Shown piece by piece: positions 1 to 6,702 of a DNA stretch of 64,000 nucleotides. Every line of letters begins with the position of its first letter. Position 1 is the first letter of the stretch. Below the pieces are notes generated by a model. The model saw only the letters and a program-made list of their open reading frames with translations. It was not told where the DNA came from and made no database searches. Made by a program: the position numbers and the translations under genes. The DNA is from DASSFG01 sp035550375 (GTDB taxonomy: Bacteria; Planctomycetota; Planctomycetia; Pirellulales; JAICIG01), in assembly GCA_035550375.1 (NCBI GenBank), contig DASZPH010000066.1, forward strand, positions 196,308-260,307. Direction: 5' to 3'.

Positions 1-109
1 GAGTGAGACGCGCCGTCGTGCCCGGCTGCGTGCCGAGCGCCGCACCCGGCGAAACGTGCTCTTGGTGCGCTAGGTTTCGCCGGTCCATTCGACCGGTGAA
101 TTCGGCTTT

Positions 110-168
110 AGAGCCTATCCGAGAACCGGCAAGCAGGCGAGCCGCCGGCCGGTTCTCGGATAGGCTCT
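110..168. repeat. Perfect 21-bp inverted repeat downstream of the response regulator
   Basis: Arms 110-130 and 148-168 are exact reverse complements around a 17-nt loop, beginning 5 bases past the stop of the response regulator gene on the minus strand. No T-tract follows on that strand, so it is not a textbook Rho-independent terminator, but position suggests an RNA 3'-end or transcript-stabilising hairpin. Nineteen bases of the left arm recur exactly at 21822-21840 and a three-mismatch version occurs at 61564-61585. The remainder of 1-173 shows no gene I can support. Confidence 0.7.
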
Positions 169-173
169 TTGAC

Positions 174-635
174 CTAGTGGGCAGTCGGGTTGGCGGCCGG
201 GCCGGCGGGCGCCCCGCCGACGACGGTTGGCATAGCTCCGGCAGCCGCAGTTGTGGCTGCCGCGGGGGGTGGCACGGACGACTCCACGAGGTGCAGCAGT
301 TCTCGCGGGCTGAACGGCTTGCCGACCACCGCCAGTACGCCCCATCTCTCAGCCAGTTCTTGTGGCTTAAGCTCAAAACCTTTGGCGGTCAGAACGATGA
401 CCGGCAGGCCGTTGGTGTCGGGCCGTTGGCGCAACCGCTCAATCAACTGCAAGCCGCCCAGCCGCGGCATTTGCAGGTCGGTAATCAAGAGGTCGGGCGG
501 GTCTTGCTGGATGATCTCCCACGCTTCCTGCCCGTCCGCCGCGCAGCGCACATCGTAGCCGGCGCGTGCCAGCTTGAATTCGGCTGCCCGCACGATATGC
601 ACTTCGTCGTCACACAACAAGATCTTGACGCTCAC
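174..635 (-). CDS. Single-domain response regulator (CheY-like receiver)
   Basis: A 153-residue protein whose first ~120 residues are a receiver domain: acidic pair DD near residues 9-10, phosphorylatable Asp in LLITDLQMP, Thr in VIVLTAKG and Lys in VVGKPFSP. The last ~30 residues are a Pro/Ala-rich tail with no output domain, so it should act through a partner rather than by binding DNA. Start is GTG at 635-633, chosen because GGAGGAG lies seven bases upstream and the next residues SVKILLCDD are canonical. It overlaps the 3' end of the upstream HisKA gene by 26 bp, so the two are translationally linked and probably partners. Confidence 0.85.
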   Translation of the reverse strand: MSVKILLCDDEVHIVRAAEFKLARAGYDVRCAADGQEAWEIIQQDPPDLLITDLQMPRLGGLQLIERLRQRPDTNGLPVIVLTAKGFELKPQELAERWGVLAVVGKPFSPRELLHLVESSVPPPAAATTAAAGAMPTVVGGAPAGPAANPTAH

Positions 636-1086
636 AGTTCTCTCCTCCCACGTTGACCTCCAGCAGCGAACGGCTCGGTGCGGCGCATTCGCCGCGGACC
701 AGTTCCAGAAGCTCGTCGATCGTACGTTCGAGCCGTTCGGTCTGGCTGCTGATGCCGACCAGAAATTCCTCCCGCGTGGCCTCGTCGTCGGCGTCGCCGT
801 CGGCGAGGAGCTCGAGGTACGCTTTGATGCCCGCCAAGGGCGTTTTCATTTCGTGGTCGGCAACCGACAGGAAGCGGACCAGCGACGGATGGATGCCCGC
901 CTCACGCGAGGCTCTACGCCGCATCAGCCACAGCGGGCTGCCGACGGCGCCGATGACCAAGACCTGGCAGCCGAAACGCAGGGGCCATGCCCACGTCGCC
1001 AGCCAAGGAGCAGCGGTGGCGAGGGCGACGGCGGCCCCGATGGCCGCGGTCGACCAAAGCATCGCGACGGCGGCTCGATGGGTCAT
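610..1086 (-). CDS. Truncated sensor: membrane segment plus HisKA, no ATPase domain
   Basis: From ATG 1086 this is 158 residues: hydrophobic N-terminal segments followed by a HisKA dimerisation helix with the H-box DHEMKTPLAGIKAYLELL. The reading frame stops about 60 residues after the phospho-acceptor His; no N, G1 or G2 box of a HATPase_c domain follows. The protein can therefore look like a phospho-relay or dimerisation partner but not a self-sufficient kinase. An upstream in-frame start at 1197 would add 37 residues without similarity to anything I recognise. The response regulator start lies within its 3' end. A frameshift losing the catalytic domain is not visible in the following bases, which encode the receiver. 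Confidence 0.65.
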   Translation of the reverse strand: MTHRAAVAMLWSTAAIGAAVALATAAPWLATWAWPLRFGCQVLVIGAVGSPLWLMRRRASREAGIHPSLVRFLSVADHEMKTPLAGIKAYLELLADGDADDEATREEFLVGISSQTERLERTIDELLELVRGECAAPSRSLLEVNVGGENCERQDLVV

Positions 1087-1253
1087 ACCAGGCTTGCAGG
1101 GCGAACAGAATCGCCTTGATGAATAAAAAAGGCGCGGCAGGGTCCCCTCTCGCTTCCAGCTCCCCGCCGCGCCCGGAGCAATAGCGTTCGGCGCCAAAGG
1201 CCGTTGCCATGTGCATGGAAACTATACGTCAGAACGGGGAAGGAGCAAGCGGC

Positions 1254-2180
1254 TCAAATGGCCCAATCAAGCCCTAGATCCAGCCATTCGGCCGAATGCG
1301 TCAAAGCGCCGACGCTGATCCTTTCGACTCCGCTGCGAGCCACGGCCGCGACCGTCTGCAAGTTGATGCCGCCGGATGCCTCTAACTCGACCCCTGGCGC
1401 CAGCCGATCGCGCAGTTCAACCGCACGGCGCAGCATATCCGGCGGCATGTTGTCCAAGAGCACGATATCGGGACTGGCGGGAAGCACCTCGCCAAGCTGC
1501 TCAAGCGAGTCAACCTCCACCTCCACCAGCATCTCGTGATGCGAAGAGCTTTCATCGAGCTGATCGAGGAACCGCCGGACGGCGGTCACGGCCTGCGCCG
1601 GCGTGTAGCGGGGATCGTGGGAGGCCGCGCCCAGGGCCAGGTGGTTGTCTTTGATCAGCACTCCGTCGAACAGGCCGAGCCGATGGTTGTGGCCGCCGCC
1701 GGCCCGCACGGCGTATTTTTCCAACCGCCGCCATCCGGGCATCGTCTTGCGCGTGTCGTAGATGCGGGCGGTTGTTCCTGCCACCGCCTCGACGAATTGG
1801 CGGGTGAGCGTGGCGATGCCCGACAGGTGGCCGAGCAAGTTCAGCAATGGCCGCTCGACGGCAAGCAGGCTGCGCGCCTTGCCAGATAGCTCGGCTACGC
1901 TCGTGCCCGCCGCGACCACCTCCCCATCGCTGACAACCGCCCGCCACTCGATGGTCGGATCGTATTCGTCCAGCGCCACGCGAGCCGCCGGCAATCCGGC
2001 GATGACTCCGGGCTTGCGCGCGACGACGCGGGCGCTGCCGGGCGCCGCGTCGGGCACGAGGGCCACCGTGGTCCAGTCGTAGAGCCGCTCCAGGTCTTCG
2101 CGAACCGCCAGCCGAATCAACTGCCGGCAGTCGTCCTCAACCTCGGCGTCCCATTCGATCTGGCGGTAGTCTTTGAACAT
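1254..2180 (-). CDS. nadC: Nicotinate-nucleotide pyrophosphorylase (quinolinate phosphoribosyltransferase)
   Basis: A 308-residue cytosolic enzyme that converts quinolinate and PRPP to nicotinate mononucleotide, CO2 and PPi in de novo NAD synthesis. The signature block is intact: TRKTMPGWR, then AVRAGGGHNHR and LIKDNHL, followed by the C-terminal EVEVDSLEQ, LLDNMPP and EASGGINL barrel strands. I use ATG 2180 (MFKDYRQIEWD); the upstream TTG at 2201 adds only seven residues. No nadA or nadB lies next to it, so the pathway is dispersed. Length is slightly above the usual 280-290 because of loop insertions. Confidence 0.93.
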   Translation of the reverse strand: MFKDYRQIEWDAEVEDDCRQLIRLAVREDLERLYDWTTVALVPDAAPGSARVVARKPGVIAGLPAARVALDEYDPTIEWRAVVSDGEVVAAGTSVAELSGKARSLLAVERPLLNLLGHLSGIATLTRQFVEAVAGTTARIYDTRKTMPGWRRLEKYAVRAGGGHNHRLGLFDGVLIKDNHLALGAASHDPRYTPAQAVTAVRRFLDQLDESSSHHEMLVEVEVDSLEQLGEVLPASPDIVLLDNMPPDMLRRAVELRDRLAPGVELEASGGINLQTVAAVARSGVERISVGALTHSAEWLDLGLDWAI

Positions 2181-2351
2181 CGGCGTTCTGGCGATGGGCA
2201 ATGGTCCGATTCACCCCGACAACCGGCGAGACTCGGTCGCTCGTCTCGCCCCGCAACCTTCCGGCATCCGCATCGCTTGCGAACCGGCAGAGCATAGAGG
2301 ATCGCGGCGCCGATGCAATCGCCAGGTTGCGGTCTTATAATGCGTGTTGCC

Positions 2352-2747
2352 ATGCCCGCAGCAAACCAGGAAACGCCGCCGTGGCTCTGGAAGCGGGCCG
2401 ATCAGGCGACGATCGGCGCGCTGGTCCTCACTGCGCTCGTCTTCATGACGGTCTGGTGGTATCAGCAAGGCGGCGCCGACGGCCGGTTGATCGAAATCGA
2501 TCGCGAGCCGAAGCAGCAGGCCCGGTTCCTGGTCGACGTCAACGAGGCCGACTGGCCGGAGCTGGCCCAGTTGCCGGGAATCGGCCAGACACTTGCCCAG
2601 CGCATTGTCGACTCGCGCGAAGAGCGAGGTCCCTTCCTCGACCATTCCGAGCTTCGCCGGGTGCGAGGGATTGGTCCGAAGACTCTCGACAAGATCAAGC
2701 CCTACCTGCGGCCGATCCCTCCGGGGGAGAACGTGGCGGGAAGATGA
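2352..2747 (+). CDS. ComEA-like membrane-anchored helix-hairpin-helix protein
   Basis: A 131-residue protein with one N-terminal transmembrane helix (ATIGALVLTALVFMTVWWY) followed by a ComEA-type double helix-hairpin-helix: VDVNEADWPELAQLPGIG and LRRVRGIGPKTLDKIKPYL. This fold binds duplex DNA without sequence preference; in transformable bacteria ComEA is the periplasmic DNA receptor, but no other com genes are here, so competence is not implied. Three in-frame ATGs (2313, 2340, 2352) precede the helix; I chose 2352 because the sequence before it reads poorly. A TATAAT hexamer lies at 2336-2341 but lacks a good -35. Convergent with the oligopeptidase gene. Confidence 0.8.
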   Translation: MPAANQETPPWLWKRADQATIGALVLTALVFMTVWWYQQGGADGRLIEIDREPKQQARFLVDVNEADWPELAQLPGIGQTLAQRIVDSREERGPFLDHSELRRVRGIGPKTLDKIKPYLRPIPPGENVAGR

Positions 2748-2793
2748 ACTGTCACGGACGCCGGGCATGGTGGTGCGTCTGGAATGGAAGCAA

Positions 2794-2882
2794 GCCACGG
2801 ATAAAACACCGATCGACCACAGATGAGAAGAAGAGGCTCTCAATAGCATCCATCCGTGTTCCGTCTGTGTTTCATCCGTGGC
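2794..2882. repeat. Long imperfect inverted repeat between convergent genes
   Basis: Left arm 2794-2825 and right arm 2847-2882 are about 80 percent reverse-complementary over 32-36 bases, each beginning GCCACGGAT when read outward to inward. The element sits between the ends of the ComEA-like gene and the oligopeptidase gene. It could work as a bidirectional terminator, or be a decaying small mobile palindrome. No T-tract follows either arm. Confidence 0.6.
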
Positions 2883-2914
2883 CGCTTCTTCCCGCACTGG
2901 AGTATCTTTTCCCT

Positions 2915-4999
2915 TTATCGCCCGGCCTCGCTGGCGACGTCTTTCGGCACGTCGATTTCGAGCGTCTTGACCAGAAAGGCGTAGCCGTCGGCCATTTCCT
3001 GGATGGCCTTGGAAGTGGGAATACCCGCGCCGTGGCCGGCGCTGGTTTCGATGCGGATCAGGACCGGCGCGTCGCCGGCTTGCGCCTGCTGCAGGGCCGC
3101 GGCGAACTTGAAGCTGTGCGCCGGCACGACGCGGTCGTCGTGATCGGCCGTGGTGATCAGGGTCGGCGGGTATTCTGTGCCCGGTTGGATGTTGTGCAGC
3201 GGTGAATAGGCCGCGAGCGCGGGGAATTCGTCGGCGTTGTCGGCCGAGCCGTATTCCGTGGCCCAGGCCCAGCCGATCGTGAACTTGTGGAACCGCAGCA
3301 TGTCCATCACGCCGACCGCCGGCACCGTGGCGCCGTACAGGTCGGGCCGTTGCGTCAGGCAGGCGCCGACGAGCAGGCCGCCGTTGCTCCGGCCGGCGAT
3401 CGCGAGCTTGTCTCGCGACGTGTAACCCTCGTCGATGAGCCATTCGGCCGCGGCGATAAAATCGTCGAACACGTTCTGCTTTTTGGCCTTCATGCCGGCC
3501 TCGTGCCAGGCCCGGCCGTATTCGCCCCCGCCCCGCAGGTTCGGCATGGCGAACACGCCCCCCAGTTCCAGCCAGACCATCCGCCCGACCGAAAAACCGG
3601 GGGTCATCGAAATGTCGAATCCGCCGTAGGCGTAAAGATAGGTGGGGCGCGGTTCGTCCGGCTTTAGTCCTTTGCGGTGCACCAGAAACATGGGCACCCG
3701 GGTGCCGTCCTTGCTCTTATAAAAGACCTGCCTGGTTTCGTAGTCCGACGGCTTGAAGGGCACGCTTGGCTCGCGGAACAGCGTGCTCTTGCCGGCCTCG
3801 ATGTCGTGGCGGTAGATGGCCGGCGGCGAGACGAACGTGGTAAAGGAGTAAAACGTCTCGCGGTCGGCTCGTCGGCCGGTAAACCCGCTCGCGCTGCCGA
3901 TGCCGGCCAGCTTCAGCTCGCCCAGCGATTTGCCCGACAGGTCGAGCATGCGCACTTCGCTTCTGGCGTCCTTCAGATAGACGGCGAAAAACCGGTCGCC
4001 CACGACGTGAACCTCTTCCAGCGTCTCGTCGGCCTCGGGGACGATCGTCCGCCAGTGCTCACGAGCCGGGTGTTCGACGTCGATGGCCAGGATGCGGTTG
4101 CGGGGCGCGTCGAGATCGGTGCGCAGCCAGAAGGTCGATCCGTCGTTGCCCAAAAAGTCGAAGCGGGCTTGAAATCCCGTGAGCAGCTCCACGACCTCGG
4201 AGTTCGGCTGGCTGAGATCGAGGTAGAAGAGGTTGTTCTTTCGCTCGGTGCCGTGGGTGATCGAAATCACCAGCCATCGCCCGTCTTCGGTCACCTCGCC
4301 GTGAAAACCCCATTCCTTCTCGTCCTGGCGTTCGTAGACGAGCGGGTCTTCCGCTTGGGGCGTGCCGATGCGGTGGTAGTAGAGCTTCTGAAAGTAATTC
4401 TGCCCCGTCAGCTCCTGGTCGGGCTTAGGCTCGTCGTAGCGGCTGTAATAGAAGCCTTGGCCGTCGTTGGTCCAGCTCGCTCCGGAGAACTTGACCCACT
4501 TAAGGTGGTCGTCGAGGTCCTTCCCGCTGGCCACGTCGCGCACCCGCCACTCTTGCCAGTCGGAGCCGGCCGACGCCAGCCCGTAGGCCAGCATGCTGCC
4601 GTCGTCGCTGATGGCGGCGCCCGAAAGGGCGATCGTCCCCTCCTTCGACAACTTGTTGGGGTCGAGCAGCTCCCGCGGCTCGTCGTCGAGGGAGGGCGCC
4701 CAGTAGAGCACGCTTTGATTCTGCAGCCCGTCGTTTCGCGTGTAGAAATAGCGCCCGCCTCGTGCGGCCGGCACGCCGTATTTCTCGTAGTTCCACAGCT
4801 CGGTCAGCCGGCGGCGGATCGTCTCCCGCTCGGGAATTTTTTCGAGCACCGAGAAGGTCAGCTTATTCTCGGCCTCGATCCAGGCGCGTGTTTCGGCGCT
4901 GTCGGGGTCTTCCAGCCAGCGGTACGGATCGGCGACTTTTTTGCCGTGATAATCGTCGACCTGGTCGCTTTTTCGCGCCGGAGGGTATTTGAGGGGCAT
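2915..4999 (-). CDS. Prolyl oligopeptidase family serine peptidase (S9A)
   Basis: From ATG 4999 (MPLKYPPARKSDQVDDYHG) the protein has 694 residues, the normal size for S9A. The N-terminal ~420 residues form the seven-bladed propeller (start motif DDYHGKKVADPYRWLED), the rest an alpha/beta hydrolase. Catalytic Ser538 is in GRSNGG, Asp621 in ADHDDRV and His656 in SAGHGAG. It cleaves short proline-containing peptides after Pro. No signal peptide is visible at this start, suggesting a cytoplasmic or periplasm-independent role; a longer frame exists to 5182 but its extra residues look non-coding. No Shine-Dalgarno is obvious. Confidence 0.92.
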   Translation of the reverse strand: MPLKYPPARKSDQVDDYHGKKVADPYRWLEDPDSAETRAWIEAENKLTFSVLEKIPERETIRRRLTELWNYEKYGVPAARGGRYFYTRNDGLQNQSVLYWAPSLDDEPRELLDPNKLSKEGTIALSGAAISDDGSMLAYGLASAGSDWQEWRVRDVASGKDLDDHLKWVKFSGASWTNDGQGFYYSRYDEPKPDQELTGQNYFQKLYYHRIGTPQAEDPLVYERQDEKEWGFHGEVTEDGRWLVISITHGTERKNNLFYLDLSQPNSEVVELLTGFQARFDFLGNDGSTFWLRTDLDAPRNRILAIDVEHPAREHWRTIVPEADETLEEVHVVGDRFFAVYLKDARSEVRMLDLSGKSLGELKLAGIGSASGFTGRRADRETFYSFTTFVSPPAIYRHDIEAGKSTLFREPSVPFKPSDYETRQVFYKSKDGTRVPMFLVHRKGLKPDEPRPTYLYAYGGFDISMTPGFSVGRMVWLELGGVFAMPNLRGGGEYGRAWHEAGMKAKKQNVFDDFIAAAEWLIDEGYTSRDKLAIAGRSNGGLLVGACLTQRPDLYGATVPAVGVMDMLRFHKFTIGWAWATEYGSADNADEFPALAAYSPLHNIQPGTEYPPTLITTADHDDRVVPAHSFKFAAALQQAQAGDAPVLIRIETSAGHGAGIPTSKAIQEMADGYAFLVKTLEIDVPKDVASEAGR

Positions 5000-5142
5000 T
5001 TTGGTTTCGAGTGGGTAAGGACGAAAAGGCTTCCTTCCACGAGTGTCAGGCGAGTGCGCCCTGGCGTCAAGCCGACCGTAGTCATCACCGTCCGCGTGAC
5101 GCGAGCCCAGGCTTCCGAGACGCGACAGGACCGAGGGTTCGA

Positions 5143-5565
5143 TCATGGCACCTGTCGTAGTGCCACAATCAAGTGCGCCCACGCCGTCCCCGACAGTGCA
5201 TTAACGAACCGGTCGTCGGCCGTCACTAGCTGCCCGCTGAGGCGATCGGCCAACGCGAGATAAAGCGAATCATAAACCGTTCGACCAGTCTTTTCCGCCA
5301 GCTCGAATGCCGCGCTAACGAGCGATCCATCGACGTGCCGCGAAACCGGCACCGAGGCCAACTGGGCGATGATCGAGTTTGCCGTGGCGGACGACAACTC
5401 GCCGCGCCGGAGCTTCTTCCAAATGGTGTTGGCAACCTCCGCGTCAAACAGCGAGGGTACATGGAGCTGATAGACGGGATTCTGCAGTCGCAGCGCAGCG
5501 TCGGAATCGACTTCCGGCACGAACCATTTGACACCCGTGCTGGCGTCGACGATGTAGACGCTCAA
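5143..5565 (-). CDS. PIN-domain toxin (VapC/FitB type)
   Basis: A 140-residue PIN nuclease. The four acidic metal ligands are visible: Asp in IVDAS near the N-terminus, Glu in DAEVANT, Asp in TVYDSLYLALA and Asp in VTADDRF. Such toxins cleave RNA, often tRNA anticodon loops or rRNA. The start is inferred as TTG 5565-5563, which overlaps the antitoxin stop (TTGA), the usual coupled arrangement; no ATG is available before the conserved VDAS. The antitoxin gene precedes it on the same strand. Target unknown. Confidence 0.82.
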   Translation of the reverse strand: MSVYIVDASTGVKWFVPEVDSDAALRLQNPVYQLHVPSLFDAEVANTIWKKLRRGELSSATANSIIAQLASVPVSRHVDGSLVSAAFELAEKTGRTVYDSLYLALADRLSGQLVTADDRFVNALSGTAWAHLIVALRQVP

Positions 5566-5798
5566 CGGTCGCGGTCCTCGCGAATGAGCTCGACGCTGTC
5601 GCCGAAGAATTGTCCGGTGGCGGCTAGTCCCTCGCGAATGGCGTTGACCGGCTCCCATCCGGAGGCCGGCAACCGTTCGAGCGCTTCTTGTAAAATCGCT
5701 TTTGCCTCGATCGCGGGAGTTCGCCCGTGAGCCGTGGCTCGTTGGCGAAGCCGTTCGAGGATCATGTCGTCGACATCGGTAATAACCAGGTTGCTCAT
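5562..5798 (-). CDS. FitA/VapB-type ribbon-helix-helix antitoxin
   Basis: A 78-residue protein starting at ATG 5798 (MSNLVITDVDD). The first 40 residues match the FitA-like ribbon-helix-helix pattern: a short beta strand LVITDVDD, then ILERLRQRATAHGRTPAIEAKAI. The C-terminal half is the toxin-wrapping tail. It should bind its own promoter as a dimer and neutralise the PIN toxin encoded immediately downstream with a 4-base overlap. An ATG four codons upstream (5810) is an alternative. The pair resembles the chromosomal cassettes common in planctomycetes and acts as a unit that can be gained or lost. Confidence 0.8.
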   Translation of the reverse strand: MSNLVITDVDDMILERLRQRATAHGRTPAIEAKAILQEALERLPASGWEPVNAIREGLAATGQFFGDSVELIREDRDR

Positions 5799-6010
5799 GA
5801 AAGGCTCCATGCAGTCTGGGCCGATTGATTATACCCTGCCTGTGTCCCTGAGACCCGCCGGCCAACTTTAGAGGGAGATTCGGCCTGCCCTCGGCGCCAG
5901 GTAGTGCTTCTGCTTCCCAGACCATAGGCGAAAACGAAATTGAAGCAAGATCGCTTCCCCACTCGACACCGCGGTGCGCGAGGCGCCCGGCCCCCGCGTC
6001 GCTGCCCGAT

Positions 6011-6130
6011 TGGCAGAGAATGGCAGACACTGGCAGAGATTGGCAGGTGGTGGCAGACATTGGCAGGTGGTGGCAGAGATTGGCAGACACTGGCAGAGAC
6101 TGGCAGACACTGGCAGACATTGGCAGGTCT
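6011..6130. repeat. Array of twelve perfect-period 10-bp TGGCAG units
   Basis: Twelve consecutive 10-bp units occupy 6011-6130. Every unit begins TGGCAG; the last four bases vary among agaN, acaN and gtgN or gtct. The period is exactly 10 with no slippage, so the conserved hexamer sits on nearly the same face of the helix throughout. The array lies in a 490-bp intergenic stretch (5799-6289) between the antitoxin promoter side and the next plus-strand gene; the remainder of that stretch shows no gene. Because the unit is 10 bp and contains no stop in any frame, long artificial frames run across it on both strands. Confidence 0.95.
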
Positions 6131-6289
6131 TTCGGGCGACGATGGACGGAACCTGTGCAACCCTGTAAGAGAGCTCATCCTGCACCGGAAAGGCTTCCTT
6201 CACGGCAGGCGCCTGGCGAACCGGATTTTCTAACAGGAGAAATTTCCTGAGCAAGAGCGATTCGGTTACCCGCTCAAAGGGCATTTTCC

Positions 6290-6535
6290 ATGAACAAACT
6301 TACGCTGGATGCCGAACTACGGGCGAAACTCAGCGGACTCGACGAACCGGTCGAAGGATGTGACGAGTCGGGTCAGACGGTGGGACATTTCCTACCGACG
6401 CAGATTTACGACGACCTCTTTTACGCCGCACTGTCGGCAGAAAGCCCTCACTCCAAAGCTGAGCTTCGACGACGCCATCGGGAGACGCGCGGCCGGCCTC
6501 TAGCCGAAATCTGGCGCGACCTAGGGCGAACATGA
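6290..6535 (+). CDS. Small antitoxin-like protein of a planctomycete toxin-antitoxin pair
   Basis: 81 residues (MNKLTLDAELRAKLSGLDE ...) with the pattern CDESGQTVGHFLP and a C-terminal GRPLAEIWRDLG. I recognise this as a small family frequent in planctomycetes, usually placed directly before a RelE-like toxin gene starting MKFTVV and overlapping it by ATGA. Here the stop codon TGA (6533-6535) does overlap an ATG at 6532 that begins MKFTVV, but that partner is broken. Function as antitoxin is inferred from this context; no DNA-binding motif is obvious in the sequence itself. Confidence 0.7.
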   Translation: MNKLTLDAELRAKLSGLDEPVEGCDESGQTVGHFLPTQIYDDLFYAALSAESPHSKAELRRRHRETRGRPLAEIWRDLGRT

Positions 6536-6606
6536 AGTTCACGGTCGTCGGGCGCGGTTGTGACTCAGTTTACGTTCGCACGACCCCTCGCCCGCGTCCT
6601 TCTTGA
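6532..6606 (+). pseudogene. Remnant start of a RelE-like toxin gene
   Basis: ATG 6532 overlaps the antitoxin stop as ATGA and encodes MKFTVV, the usual opening of the partner toxin. After these six codons the frame gives unrelated residues and stops at 6604-6606, for 24 residues in total. The expected ~95-residue toxin body is absent, and 100 bp later the restriction gene begins. I read this as a deletion or insertion junction near 6550 that removed the toxin and left the antitoxin orphaned. Confidence 0.5.
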
Positions 6607-6702
6607 ACTTCGCGCACCGTCGGCTACCATGCACGGGCGGTCCCGGCGGCGACGACTTGCTCCAGCGCCGAGGTTCCATGACGCAATTCGCGTGGGGGTG
6701 AC

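Noticed and set aside
3677..5263. 528-residue plus-strand frame opposite the oligopeptidase
   Set aside because: It mirrors the codon pattern of the S9A gene, whose catalytic motifs are intact. Same reasoning excludes the long antisense frames opposite the hybrid kinase (17902-21210) and the ABC exporter (30561-32888).
6011..6130. CRISPR array
   Set aside because: Units are 10 bp with 4-bp variable parts, far too short for repeats and spacers, and no cas gene lies near.
5868..6284. Long open frames through the TGGCAG array on both strands
   Set aside because: A 10-bp unit without stops opens every frame and gives 10-residue repeats automatically. No SD, start context or family similarity supports any of them.
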